Of a DNA stretch of 27,541 nucleotides, positions 15,104 through 23,900 are shown piece by piece; position 1 is the stretch's first letter; the number at the start of each line of letters is the position of its first letter. Where the stretch lies: contig JAHILZ010000006.1 in NCBI GenBank assembly GCA_018896765.1, positions 1-27,541 of the forward strand, in the 5' to 3' direction. The notes beneath the pieces are model-generated. The model made no database searches and had not been told where the DNA came from. It saw only the letters and a list, made by a program, of their open reading frames with translations. This DNA is from Patescibacteria group bacterium. GTDB taxonomy: Bacteria; Patescibacteriota; Minisyncoccia; JAHIHE01. The position numbers and the translations under genes were made by a program.

Positions 15104-17086
15104 ATGCCAAACTCGGATATTTTGGAAGGTTTGAATGAAAAACAGCGCGACGCGGTGACCCATCCCGGCGGCCCTCTTTTAATAGTGGCCGGTCCCGGTT
15201 CGGGCAAGACCCGGGTTTTGACCCATCGGGTAGCTTATCTGATAAAGGAGTTGCATATTAATCCGGATCAGATCCTTGGCGTGACTTTTACCAATAAAGC
15301 AGCGGAAGAAATGAGGATACGATTAAGGAAACTTCTTAGCGATGATCATCCTGCCGGGTTTGCGCCAAAAGGTCCGACAATCGGAACTTTTCATTCATTC
15401 GGCAATATGGTTTTGCGCCGCGAGGCTAAGCGCTTGGGGATGAAATCCGATTTTGTAATTTATGACGAGGACGATTCTATCTCCCAGATCAAGAAGACAA
15501 TGGAGGCGCTCCAGATCAATCCCAAGCAATTCAGTCCGACTTCGGTAAAATATTCTATTTCCGGGGCAAAAAATGAGCTGATCGGCGCTAGTCAGTTTCA
15601 AGAGCAGGCGCGCGGGCTTTGGCAGGAACAGGTGGCTAAGATTTACGCGCGTTATCAGGAAAATCTCAAGAAAAATAACGCTTTGGATTTTGATGATTTG
15701 ATTAGCAAGCTTCACGAGCTTTTTAAGGATAATAATGATGTCTTGAAAAAATATCAAGACAGGTTTTTTCATATTTTGGTCGATGAATATCAGGATACCA
15801 ATCTGGCCCAATACACTTTGATTAAGATGCTGGCAAGCGCTAATCGGAATATCTGCGTGGTCGGCGATACGGATCAGGGAATTTATTCCTGGCGGGGCGC
15901 GGATATCAGGAATATTCTGGCTTTTGAAAAAGATTGGCCCGAAGCGAAAATTATTTTTTTGGAAGAAAACTACCGCTCGACTCAGCGCATACTCGACGCG
16001 GCTCAGGGGCTTATCTCCAAAAATGTTCTGCGCCATGATAAAAAGATTTATTCGCAGAAACTGGAAGGCCATCCGCTTTTTATCTATGAAGCCGCGGATT
16101 CCAGAAGCGAGGCGAATTTTATTTCCCGCGCTGTTCAAAGCTTGATTATTGAATCGGCCCAAAAGCCCAAAGAGGAAAGAATAAGTTTTAGGGATTGCGC
16201 GGTTTTTTATCGCACCAATGCCCAGTCGCGCTTGATCGAAGAATCTTTTATAAACGAAGCTCTGCCGTATAGAATCGTGGGCGGGGTGAGATTTTATGCC
16301 AGGCGCGAGGTAAAAGATATTTTATCGTATTTGAAAATTATTCAGAATTCAAGCGACTTGGTCAGTTTGGCGCGGGTTATCAATGTGCCGGCTCGGGGCA
16401 TAGGCGAAAAAAGCGAGAAAATAATATTTGATAATTTGGCGAAAAGTGAAGGTGATTTGCATGGTTGGGTAAAAAAAGGCGGACCGGAAGAGGCGGGCAT
16501 TGGCGCGAAAGTCATTGAGAGCTTGAAAAAATTTACCGGCTTGATCTCGGAAATCAGAGATGATAAAAGTTTAAATTTGGAAAAAGCCATCAAGAAGATC
16601 ATGGTGAAAACAGATTATGCCAAGTATTTGGAAGCGGCAACTCCTGAGAAGGAAGAAAGAATGGAAAATTTGAAAGAATTGATCGCGGTGGCGAAAAAAT
16701 ATTCCAAAATGCCTCTGAAAGACGCTTTGGTGGAATTTTTGGCCGAAGCGTCGCTTTTTGAGGAAACAGGAAGAAAAATCAACGACGACGCGATAAATCT
16801 GATGACTTTGCATTCAGCCAAAGGATTGGAATTCAAAGTGGTATTTATTGTCGGGCTCGAGGAAGGGATTTTGCCGCATTCCAGGAGTCTGGCCGATATT
16901 GCTCAGCTTGAGGAAGAGCGCCGCCTTCTCTATGTCGGCATTACCAGGGCCAAAGAAAAACTTTATTTATTGCTTGCCCAGCGCCGAAGTCTTGGCGATA
17001 TTATACAAGCCAACGCGCCCTCTCGCTTTTTGCGCGAAATCCCGGATCATTTGATGAAGAAGATTGAGGAAGAGCTGGGGTTTTAG
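15104..17086 (+). CDS. pcrA: ATP-dependent DNA helicase, UvrD/PcrA family
   Basis: A superfamily 1A helicase that unwinds DNA 3' to 5' in repair and replication. All core motifs are present: the Q-motif region NEKQRDAVTH, motif I GPGSGKT (30-36), Ia GVTFTNKAAEEMR, motif II DEYQDT (227-232), III GDTDQGIYSWRGAD, IV EENYRST, V LMTLHSAKGLEFK and VI ERRLLYVGITRAKEKL. It has 660 residues against roughly 720 in UvrD and PcrA, and ends soon after motif VI, so the C-terminal Tudor-like tail that binds RNA polymerase in those proteins is missing. This is a common form in reduced genomes. It stands alone with its own promoter. The UvrD and PcrA names are interchangeable at this level. Confidence 0.93.
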   Translation: MPNSDILEGLNEKQRDAVTHPGGPLLIVAGPGSGKTRVLTHRVAYLIKELHINPDQILGVTFTNKAAEEMRIRLRKLLSDDHPAGFAPKGPTIGTFHSFGNMVLRREAKRLGMKSDFVIYDEDDSISQIKKTMEALQINPKQFSPTSVKYSISGAKNELIGASQFQEQARGLWQEQVAKIYARYQENLKKNNALDFDDLISKLHELFKDNNDVLKKYQDRFFHILVDEYQDTNLAQYTLIKMLASANRNICVVGDTDQGIYSWRGADIRNILAFEKDWPEAKIIFLEENYRSTQRILDAAQGLISKNVLRHDKKIYSQKLEGHPLFIYEAADSRSEANFISRAVQSLIIESAQKPKEERISFRDCAVFYRTNAQSRLIEESFINEALPYRIVGGVRFYARREVKDILSYLKIIQNSSDLVSLARVINVPARGIGEKSEKIIFDNLAKSEGDLHGWVKKGGPEEAGIGAKVIESLKKFTGLISEIRDDKSLNLEKAIKKIMVKTDYAKYLEAATPEKEERMENLKELIAVAKKYSKMPLKDALVEFLAEASLFEETGRKINDDAINLMTLHSAKGLEFKVVFIVGLEEGILPHSRSLADIAQLEEERRLLYVGITRAKEKLYLLLAQRRSLGDIIQANAPSRFLREIPDHLMKKIEEELGF

Positions 17087-17211
17087 CTTAAATAATTTTG
17101 AATTTCCAATTTTGAATTTTGATTAAATTTTAAATGCTTTAATGTTTCAAAATTATATCATTAATTTATTCATTCGAAATTCAGAATTCAAAATTAAAAT
17201 TTGCCGCCTTT
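17087..17211. other. Repeat-like AT-rich spacer
   Basis: Contains variants of TTGAATTTCCAATTTTGAA and, near the right end, the inverted sense GAAATTCAGAATTCAAAATT. This is the same kind of low-complexity filler as at 25127-25230. No gene or clear terminator is seen. Confidence 0.5.
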
Positions 17212-18114
17212 ATGTTTGATTTGATTAGTCCCGTTACAATTAAAAATATTTTAGGTAAATTCAAGTTTGCTCCCAATAAATTTCTTGGGCAGAATTTTTT
17301 GATTGATGAAAAAGTTTTGGAAAAGATAATTGAAACTGCAGATATCAAAGAAGGCGATAATGTGATCGAGATCGGGCCGGGTTTGGGAGTTCTAACCCAA
17401 GCGCTTTTGGCCAAAGGCGCGAATGTGCTGGCGATTGAAAAAGATAAAGATTTAATTCCAGTGCTGGAAGAAAATTTACGGGAATTCAAGAATTTGAAGA
17501 TTATCAATGGCGATTTCTTGCAGGTTGACTTTAAGAAAATAAAAACATTTTTACTTGGAAGCCTTGCCTCCAAGTCGGACTTGGAGGCAAGGCTTCCAAG
17601 TAATTCAGGTAATGTAAATAGTTATAAAATCGTTTCAAATATTCCTTATTACATCACTTCTCCGGTATTGAGAAAAATTCTTTCGGCCCAAATAAAGCCG
17701 CAAGAGATAGTTTTTTTGGTTCAGCGCGAAGTGGCGGAGAGGATTTCCGCCAAGCCGGGGCAAATGTCTTTTATTTCCGTTTTCGTCCAATTTTATGGCG
17801 CGCCGAGCGTGGCGGAAATCGTCCGTCCGGAATCTTTTTGGCCGGCGCCAAAAGTGGAATCTGCGATTTTGAAAATTGTTTTGGACAAAAAGCCGGCGCA
17901 GGAAGGTTCGGAGCTGAAAGATTTTTGGCGGCTTGTAAAAATCGGATTTTCCAGCCGGCGAAAAACTTTAGCGAATAATTTGGCCGCCGGGTATCATATC
18001 AAGCCAGATGGAGCGCGCGATCTATTGAAATCGCTCGGCTTTAGCGATAAAACCCGCGCGCAGGAGCTGAGTGTGGAAGATTGGCTGAAATTAGCTAAAA
18101 AACCCATAAGCTAA
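17212..18114 (+). CDS. rsmA: 16S rRNA (adenine1518-N6/adenine1519-N6)-dimethyltransferase RsmA/KsgA, with a palindrome-encoded insert
   Basis: RsmA dimethylates two neighbouring adenines in helix 45 of 16S rRNA, using S-adenosylmethionine, late in small-subunit assembly. Hallmarks are KFLGQNFLID (23-32), the SAM site VIEIGPGLG (51-59), the acidic motif AIEKDKDL, NGDFLQVDF, the catalytic NIPYYI (143-148) and the C-terminal FSSRRKTLANNL. Between DFKK and YKIVSNIPYY the protein has about 18-20 extra residues (114-131, LLGSLASKSDLEARLPSN) coming entirely from a perfect inverted repeat at 17551-17603. The site precedes the catalytic strand in what is normally a variable loop, so activity could survive. 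At 300 residues it is slightly longer than usual, as expected with the insert. Confidence 0.94.
   Translation: MFDLISPVTIKNILGKFKFAPNKFLGQNFLIDEKVLEKIIETADIKEGDNVIEIGPGLGVLTQALLAKGANVLAIEKDKDLIPVLEENLREFKNLKIINGDFLQVDFKKIKTFLLGSLASKSDLEARLPSNSGNVNSYKIVSNIPYYITSPVLRKILSAQIKPQEIVFLVQREVAERISAKPGQMSFISVFVQFYGAPSVAEIVRPESFWPAPKVESAILKIVLDKKPAQEGSELKDFWRLVKIGFSSRRKTLANNLAAGYHIKPDGARDLLKSLGFSDKTRAQELSVEDWLKLAKKPIS
17551..17603. repeat. Perfect 24-bp inverted repeat inside rsmA
   Basis: The left arm 17551-17574 (TTACTTGGAAGCCTTGCCTC…) pairs base for base with 17580-17603 around the 5-base loop TCGGA. Both arms and the loop are read through in the rsmA frame without a stop. No second copy was noticed in this window. 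Confidence 0.95.
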
Positions 18115-18117
18115 TTT

Positions 18118-18176
18118 ACCCCGTTAAATGGCTTGTTTTACGAGCCAAAATCCTTTCAGGATTTATTTAACTGGGT
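18118..18176. other. Three-way-junction (cloverleaf-like) fold
   Basis: The outer stem pairs 18118-18121 with 18173-18176 and GTTAAAT (18123-18129) with ATTTAAC (18165-18171), with one C·T mismatch. Inside, GGCTTGT/ACGAGCC (18130-18136 with 18140-18146) and AAATCCT/AGGATTT (18148-18154 with 18158-18164) form two arms, leaving only one unpaired base at the junction. It starts four bases after the rsmA stop and touches the next -35 box. Confidence 0.7.
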
Positions 18177-18204
18177 TGACAAAATGAAATTTTTGTGCTA
18201 GACT
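18176..18204 (+). promoter_or_regulatory. Promoter of the SPFH gene cluster
   Basis: Perfect -35 TTGACA (18176-18181), 17-base spacer, -10 TAGACT (18199-18204). Its first base is also the last base of the three-way-junction fold. Confidence 0.75.
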
Positions 18205-18276
18205 GGAATATCCATGATATGCCGGTTTTTTAATTCGCTCCTTTTTGGGACGAAAACGGTAGGAAGTGGAAAAATT

Positions 18277-18399
18277 ATGTTCTTTCAAAATTTAGAGGAT
18301 GAAAAGAATTTTTTGGCGTTTTTTGAAAAAATGCTGGTTGAGATGTTGAAAAGGAAAGAAAGAAATGGAGGAAAAGAGGTATGGAAAATGAGACTTTAA
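18277..18399 (+). CDS. Small charged ORF, 40 residues
   Basis: ATG 18277 encodes MFFQNLEDEKNFLAFFEKML… ending KEVWKMRL, an amphipathic, charged peptide. An in-frame ATG at 18214 would sit at the transcription start and have no ribosome site, while AGGAAGTGG (18261-18269) lies ahead of the later ATG. It overlaps the next small ORF by 19 bases. A degenerate nine-codon echo (MLAFEKMLE) occurs at 18498-18527. It may be a real small protein or only translated leader. Confidence 0.35.
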   Translation: MFFQNLEDEKNFLAFFEKMLVEMLKRKERNGGKEVWKMRL

Positions 18400-18497
18400 T
18401 AGGAATAGCAGGTCTTATTGTAGGCTTTTTCATAGGATATTTAATTCGAGGAATTGAATTGGAATATCAAATTAGAGCTATGATAAAAAAAGGATAA
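18381..18497 (+). CDS. Small single-pass membrane protein, 38 residues
   Basis: ATG 18381 has a good ribosome site, GGAGG (18368-18372), with a second GAGG closer. The peptide MENETLIGIAGLIVGFFIGY is followed by LIRGIELEYQIRAMIKKG. It has one helix with glycines spaced every three or four residues (a glycine-zipper pattern that favours helix packing), then a basic tail. The context, upstream of an SPFH scaffold protein, suggests a membrane partner, but that is inference. Confidence 0.6.
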   Translation: MENETLIGIAGLIVGFFIGYLIRGIELEYQIRAMIKKG

Positions 18498-18581
18498 TGT
18501 TGGCATTTGAAAAAATGCTGGAATAGATATTGAACAAAGAAATTAGAAAATTAGAAAAAAATGAAATGGAGGAAAAGAGAT

Positions 18582-19994
18582 ATGGCTAGTATGAATAGAG
18601 ATGAATATGAAAAAGGAAAAGGAAAAGGAAAAGAAAAAGAAAAAAATGCCAATAATGCGGCGGAAGCGGCAGAGGCAAGAAGAAATAATCCGATTGAGAT
18701 GAAAGTAACTGAAAACGGTGAGAAAAAAACTGTGGAAATGGAAAAAAAAGCAGAAAATGAAAAAAAAGATAGCAGCGCTCAAAAACCAAAAGGACTCTGG
18801 CCCGGCGAACGAATGTTCGCGGCTGATACCAGGTATTGGTTTATAGTTTTTGCGCTTTGGTTTCTAGGACTGGTTTTACTGTCCGCGCTTTTAGGAAAAA
18901 TTAGCGCGCTGGTAATAATTAGCTACGCGATTGCTTTCTTGGCATGGCTTTTGCTGTTTTGCGCCAGAACCATTCCGGAAAACATGAGAGCTAAGCCTGT
19001 TTTGCTTGGGGTAATTGGTAAAAAAGTTAGTTGGGGTACAGTCGAGGTTTTAACGCCATTCGAAAAGCTGATCTTATTTCCCACAGGGGTTCAGCAAGTT
19101 AATCTTACGGGAAAAAGTAAGAAAGATGATGAAAATAAAGACTTAAAGGAGAAAAAAACTGGGGCAGGAATACTTACTAAAGCGGGGTTTGAAGAAATTA
19201 AGTTAGAAGACGGAGCAATAGTAAAAATACAGGTTCCTTCAATATTGCTTCCGGTAGAGCCAGTACTTAATTTTCGCTGGCCTAGCGATGATGATGATTT
19301 GACAGAGGCAATAAAAAATGCTCCATCGCCAGACGACCTAGAATCCCTCAGGGACAAGATAGAAGAGCTGATACTTGACATATTAAGATCAGTTGGCGGT
19401 AAAAGAACGTATGTGTGGCTTCTTCAAAATCGCGATTTACTGGCTGCTGAAGTTAATGAAGCATTGAGGCTTACCGAAGCAGAGGCAAACGAATTTGATA
19501 GTCCCAAAAATAATAAAGTCGAAATAATAGCCGTTAGTCCTAAGAAAGCGCTTGCCCAAATGATTCACTTGATGAGGCTAAGAAATATGACAGTGTCTTT
19601 CAAGCACATGGATTTGCATAAGGACTTGTTGGATGCGCAAATAGCAGAAGCATCCTCTATTCATAGAGGAGAAGCGGCAAAGAAAATACTTAAATTAGAA
19701 GGAGAAGGAAAAGCATATGCAGAAGCCGCAGTAAGAACAGCCATCCTCGATGTATTAACAAGCGAGAAATATGCCAATGTTGCTATGAGGCTTGAAGGTA
19801 TGAAAGCGTTTGTCGATGCTTCGCAGGGCGGCAAGGGAACCATAATTTTCCCGACGGAACTTTTAAACGCGCTAGGTGGATTACTTGGCAGTAAATCGTC
19901 AAGCAATGTTCTAGGGGATCTGGAAAAAGCCGGTATAACTCAGGAGAAGTTAGCGCAACTTGTAGCAGCAGTCTTAGCTCAAAAGAAGGAATAA
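18582..19994 (+). CDS. SPFH/Band 7 domain membrane protein (stomatin/prohibitin-like)
   Basis: Proteins of this superfamily form large rings or scaffolds on membranes and organise membrane microdomains. From ATG 18582 (470 residues): a highly charged tail rich in Lys, Glu and Ala (1-70), two hydrophobic helices (about 85-105 and 108-127), then a Band 7-like domain with WGTVEVLTPFEKLILFPTGV, IVKIQVPSILLPVEPVLNFRW and NRDLLAAEVNEALR. A helical Ala/Glu region (DAQIAEASSIHRGEAAKKI, LEGEGKAYAEAAVR) and a glycine-rich tail with FPTELLNALGGLLG are both typical of the family. An ATG at 18561 is in frame, but the ribosome site GGAGG (18568-18572) lies between the two, which fixes the later start. It forms an operon with the next gene (3-base gap). 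Confidence 0.8.
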   Translation: MASMNRDEYEKGKGKGKEKEKNANNAAEAAEARRNNPIEMKVTENGEKKTVEMEKKAENEKKDSSAQKPKGLWPGERMFAADTRYWFIVFALWFLGLVLLSALLGKISALVIISYAIAFLAWLLLFCARTIPENMRAKPVLLGVIGKKVSWGTVEVLTPFEKLILFPTGVQQVNLTGKSKKDDENKDLKEKKTGAGILTKAGFEEIKLEDGAIVKIQVPSILLPVEPVLNFRWPSDDDDLTEAIKNAPSPDDLESLRDKIEELILDILRSVGGKRTYVWLLQNRDLLAAEVNEALRLTEAEANEFDSPKNNKVEIIAVSPKKALAQMIHLMRLRNMTVSFKHMDLHKDLLDAQIAEASSIHRGEAAKKILKLEGEGKAYAEAAVRTAILDVLTSEKYANVAMRLEGMKAFVDASQGGKGTIIFPTELLNALGGLLGSKSSSNVLGDLEKAGITQEKLAQLVAAVLAQKKE

Positions 19995-19997
19995 AAC

Positions 19998-20825
19998 ATG
20001 GCAGAAATAACAGAAATTATTGTTTCAGCCATTATTCTTTTTTTTGTCCTGTTCGGGATATACCATAGGTTTTTGAGAAAACTAGTATTGCCGGTTTCCG
20101 CAAAAACAGTACTGGAAGGACTAAAAGGAAAAATAGGAGATAAGATAAAAAGACCATCGCTAGGCAAGATTATTACAATCGTAATACCGATTGCGATAGC
20201 GATTATTATAGGCGCGTATTTTTATCTGGGAAATACTCCCGGCGCGATCTATACTTTTAACTCCACGAATAATTGGACCAGTAGCTGGAATGTTGTTTCC
20301 GGGACATGGCAAGCGCAAAATGGCTGTTTAGTCGGATCCGGAGAGATTCGGCTGAAAAATGAAGCCATGACGAAAGGTTGGAGCAAGGTTGAAGTCGTTC
20401 CACCAACCTTTGGCGATCCTTGCGGGTCGCAAGGGCTGAATGGCTTGATAATTCAGATAGGGGATATAATTTATCCCTATAAGATTGGTCCAGCGCCGGA
20501 AAAGCGCGTTCAACAAGGAAAGTATCATGTCGGAGGTATGTTTTATCAGGCAGTCGTAGAAGATGATAAGCATATCTTTGGCGCAAGAAGCAGCAAATTG
20601 ATAGACAAAGGCAAGGAAGGTCCATACCCTATTGGGATAGACAGGCGAAAATGGTTCGAGGTTTTGCAGCCAAAACTCGAGATGTATATCTGTTATACGG
20701 ACGAGCCTCTATGTCCGCGAGTCTTGGCTTATTCCAATAGCAAGACTGGTGTCAACGAGGAAGGAACATTTTCGATAAAATCAGGAGGAATGATAAAAAT
20801 AAAAGAAGTAAAAATATTTTACTGA
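19998..20825 (+). CDS. Membrane protein with an outer jelly-roll-like domain, SPFH partner
   Basis: Two hydrophobic segments (about 5-25 and 54-76, IITIVIPIAIAIIIGAYFYL) flank a short basic loop. The remaining about 195 residues should lie outside. They open with FNSTNNWTSSWNVVSGTWQAQNGCLVGSGEIRL, split here by eye into 'W…V.SGTW…G.L.GSG', a pattern of concanavalin-like or LamG-like sandwich domains. They contain GLIIQIGD and end FSIKSGGMIKIKEVKIFY, as the last strands of such a fold do. No catalytic residues are recognised, and sugar binding is possible but unproven. The three-base gap to the SPFH gene implies joint expression and perhaps one complex. A terminator follows. Confidence 0.65.
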   Translation: MAEITEIIVSAIILFFVLFGIYHRFLRKLVLPVSAKTVLEGLKGKIGDKIKRPSLGKIITIVIPIAIAIIIGAYFYLGNTPGAIYTFNSTNNWTSSWNVVSGTWQAQNGCLVGSGEIRLKNEAMTKGWSKVEVVPPTFGDPCGSQGLNGLIIQIGDIIYPYKIGPAPEKRVQQGKYHVGGMFYQAVVEDDKHIFGARSSKLIDKGKEGPYPIGIDRRKWFEVLQPKLEMYICYTDEPLCPRVLAYSNSKTGVNEEGTFSIKSGGMIKIKEVKIFY

Positions 20826-20843
20826 AATTGAAAAATATATATT

Positions 20844-20875
20844 GGATACGGCGCTATGTCTGTATCCTTTTTTTT
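20844..20875 (+). terminator. Terminator of the SPFH operon
   Basis: GGATAC (20844-20849) pairs with GTATCC (20862-20867), followed by eight T. Confidence 0.82.
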
Positions 20876-20921
20876 GCAGAAAAACAACGGATTGTTTATT
20901 GCGCGCTTTTTTGATTTGCGT

Positions 20922-20933
20922 TATAATTATAAT
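20922..20933 (+). promoter_or_regulatory. Double TATAAT ahead of the VirB6-like gene
   Basis: TATAAT occurs at 20922-20927 and again at 20928-20933. The best -35 for the first is a weak TTGCGC (20899-20904). Confidence 0.4.
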
Positions 20934-20977
20934 AATGGTAAAATAAAACTAAAGAATGTCATTAAAAACAATTATTT

Positions 20978-23900
20978 ATGCTGAAAGAAAAATTATTAAA
21001 AGCGCGTAAAAAAATTAGTTTTAAAAATATCAAAGAATTTAATTTTAAAAAATACACTAAACTTTTTTCAGTTTTATTAATTTTAATAATTGTCGGTTTA
21101 GTTTTGCCGTGGAATTTTGCTCACGCCGGCACATTGGAATTTATAGGCAATCTTCCTTTTGTTGTAATATTCGCTGTTTTTTTTGTTTTGTTTCAGATTG
21201 CGCATTTGATTGCAATAATTGGCGCCACTGTACTCAATATTATCTTGAATCCGGCGATTATGAATAATGTTTTTGGCAATCCGGCGATCTATGGCGGCTG
21301 GCTGATTATCAGAGATATTTGCAATTTGCTTTTTCTTCTTATAATGCTTTTGGTGGCTTTTGGAACAATTGTGCAAAGCAGTAAATATAATATTAAAAAT
21401 TCTCTGCTCAAGCTGATTTTGGCGATTTTTTTGATAAACTTCAGCAATGTCATCGCCGGCGCGATTATTGATTTTGGCAATATTCTGATGTATGGGATAT
21501 TGGGATGGATATGCCCATCGACAATAACTTGTTTTTCGGGTTTTACAGGCGGATTATTGACGGTAGTGGATCGGTTTGCCAATGATTATGGAATTTTTGA
21601 AAGTATTGGCTGGAACGGCATTGATGCAAAACAAGCGATTGGACTTGCGATAGCCACGGTTTATACTTTTATGCTTGGATTTATTTTTCTTGCTTTGGCA
21701 GGATTTTTACTGGTAAGGACGGCAGGACTTGCGCTTCTTTTGATTCTTTCGCCATTTGCTTATTTTGGCGAAGTTATGCCGGGAATGGAAAAAATATCCA
21801 GTAAGTGGTGGAATAATATTTGGAGCTATACGCTTTTTGGTCCGATTTTCGCTTTGATGCTTTATATTTCCGGCGAGATGGCTAAAATAACATTGGATGT
21901 TCCTCCTTTTACGGATCCGAATCTTGGTATTTATGCCCCAGTTTTGACCACGATTATTTCAAATATCTTGCCTTTGCTTTTTCTTTTGGCGATTATTCCG
22001 ATTACAAAGGAATTAGGTTTGGCCGGAACCGATGTGATAATGAAAAATACGACGGGGTTGGGGCAGAATATTGCGAAATATGCGGGAGGCGCGACTGATA
22101 GATGGCTGGCGCGAGGAGCGCAAGATCAAAGGCAAGGATTAAGAGGCAGATTAAACAGAGCAAGGGCGTATTTATCGCCTGGCGTAGCAAAACGAGCATG
22201 GAAATCTAGAACAGCAGATCAGGAACATGATTATGATATGGCCACAGGACAGACTAAAGATAGGATGAATTGGAAAAGAAAAGGGGTTGAATCAGAAAGG
22301 GATAATATCGCAGAGAACGAAGCTCATAGGCAATTTGGCGAGATGAATGTTAAAAATACGGATGAAATGGTTGCCAAGCTTGCAAAGGCGATCGAGGATA
22401 AAGATGGTTTTTTGGCAGCCGAAATTATGCGCGCTTTAGCCGTTAATGGCGATACAAATGACGCGCTTGATAGGTTAAGTAAAAGCGGAGATCATACAGC
22501 CGCGGACTATAACCAGTTTATGAACGATAGCATTAAACCCTTATTAGGCGAAGAGAAAACGGGAAAGTTATCCGAAGATATTGGAAAGTCAGAAGAAAAA
22601 GACGGCACATATATATATGGCGGACATAACGAGTATGATAAAAAGAATGATAAATATAAAATGCGGGATATGTTTGAAAGAGATGAAAAAGGAAATATTA
22701 AAAAAGACACAAGCGGAAAAGATATTATGAATAATAATGTAGTGGCAAAGCAAGTTGATTTTATGCTCGGCAGGTGGGATTCAAAAAATGAGCAAAACAG
22801 AATGTCAAATGTAAGCAAAACATCATTTGTTGATAAAAATGGCAATTATACGGTACAGGGCGCGGCATTGCTGTCGCAAATGGGCGCTCCGGAAACGGTA
22901 GAGAAGGCCAATAGACTTAAGCCAAAAGCGGCAAAAGCCATTTATGAAGGCAGGCAAAAACCAAATTCGGAAGCGGTTTTTAAAAATGAAATCTTTACAA
23001 ATGAAAAAACGAGCAAAGATTTAAAATTGAAAGACTTGCAAAAAATTGTAGGGGTGAACAATAAAGCCGAGGCGGATAAAATTTATAATAAGATAGAAAA
23101 AAATTTGAAAGGACCGAAAAAAGGAGAGAATTCAAAAACAAAAAAAGGCAAGGGCGGCGGAAAGAAAAGCGGTCCGACCTATGGATCCAGTACTGCCGGT
23201 ATGACTGTTTCTACGGGTGGCGGTGAAGGAGAGAAGATGGAATCTGCAGAAAAAACAAAGGAAGATGAAGAGGAAGAAAGCGGCAGTTTACCTCTTCAAA
23301 ATCCTATAAATACAGAAAAATCAGGAGATTATAACAGCGGCAGCGGGAGGACTGTTAAGGATTACGACGAGCAAATTAATCAATATAGAGAAGAGATAAA
23401 AAAGAACTGGGATCAGACTCCTGTGCATACTAAAAATTCATCGTTGCTTTTTGATTTAAATGAAGGATTTAAGGGTGATGTTGATAAGTTTATTGATTCG
23501 CGGAAGTCATTTGATAAAAACAGTGGAATGAGCGAGGAAACTTCAAAGCATCGTTTGGCGGAAAAGCTAGAAAGAATGAGAGATCGTATAGATAATGGTA
23601 TTGTAGAAGAGGAAATGGATTCAATAGCTAAAAATCTTGGTCTAGCGGGAATTAATGTGGCTCCCACCGGGTCTATTGGGGTTAGTATTAAAGAAGTCGG
23701 TTCAGGGATTAATAAGAGTAAGGTTAATGTCGATGTTGACGGAAAAATATTAAAGAATTTAGTGAAGTTAAGAAAAGTTGATCCGGAATTTGCTAAAAAA
23801 GCGGAGACTGAAATGCTTAAACACGAAAGAGAACATTTACAAGGGCTGGCTCGTGGATCTGGAAAGAAACAAGTGGCAGAACTTGATAAAATGCGCAGCG

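Noticed and set aside
15395..16162. 255-codon minus-strand frame inside the helicase gene
   Set aside because: It is complementary to conserved helicase motifs and its product shows no recognisable domain.
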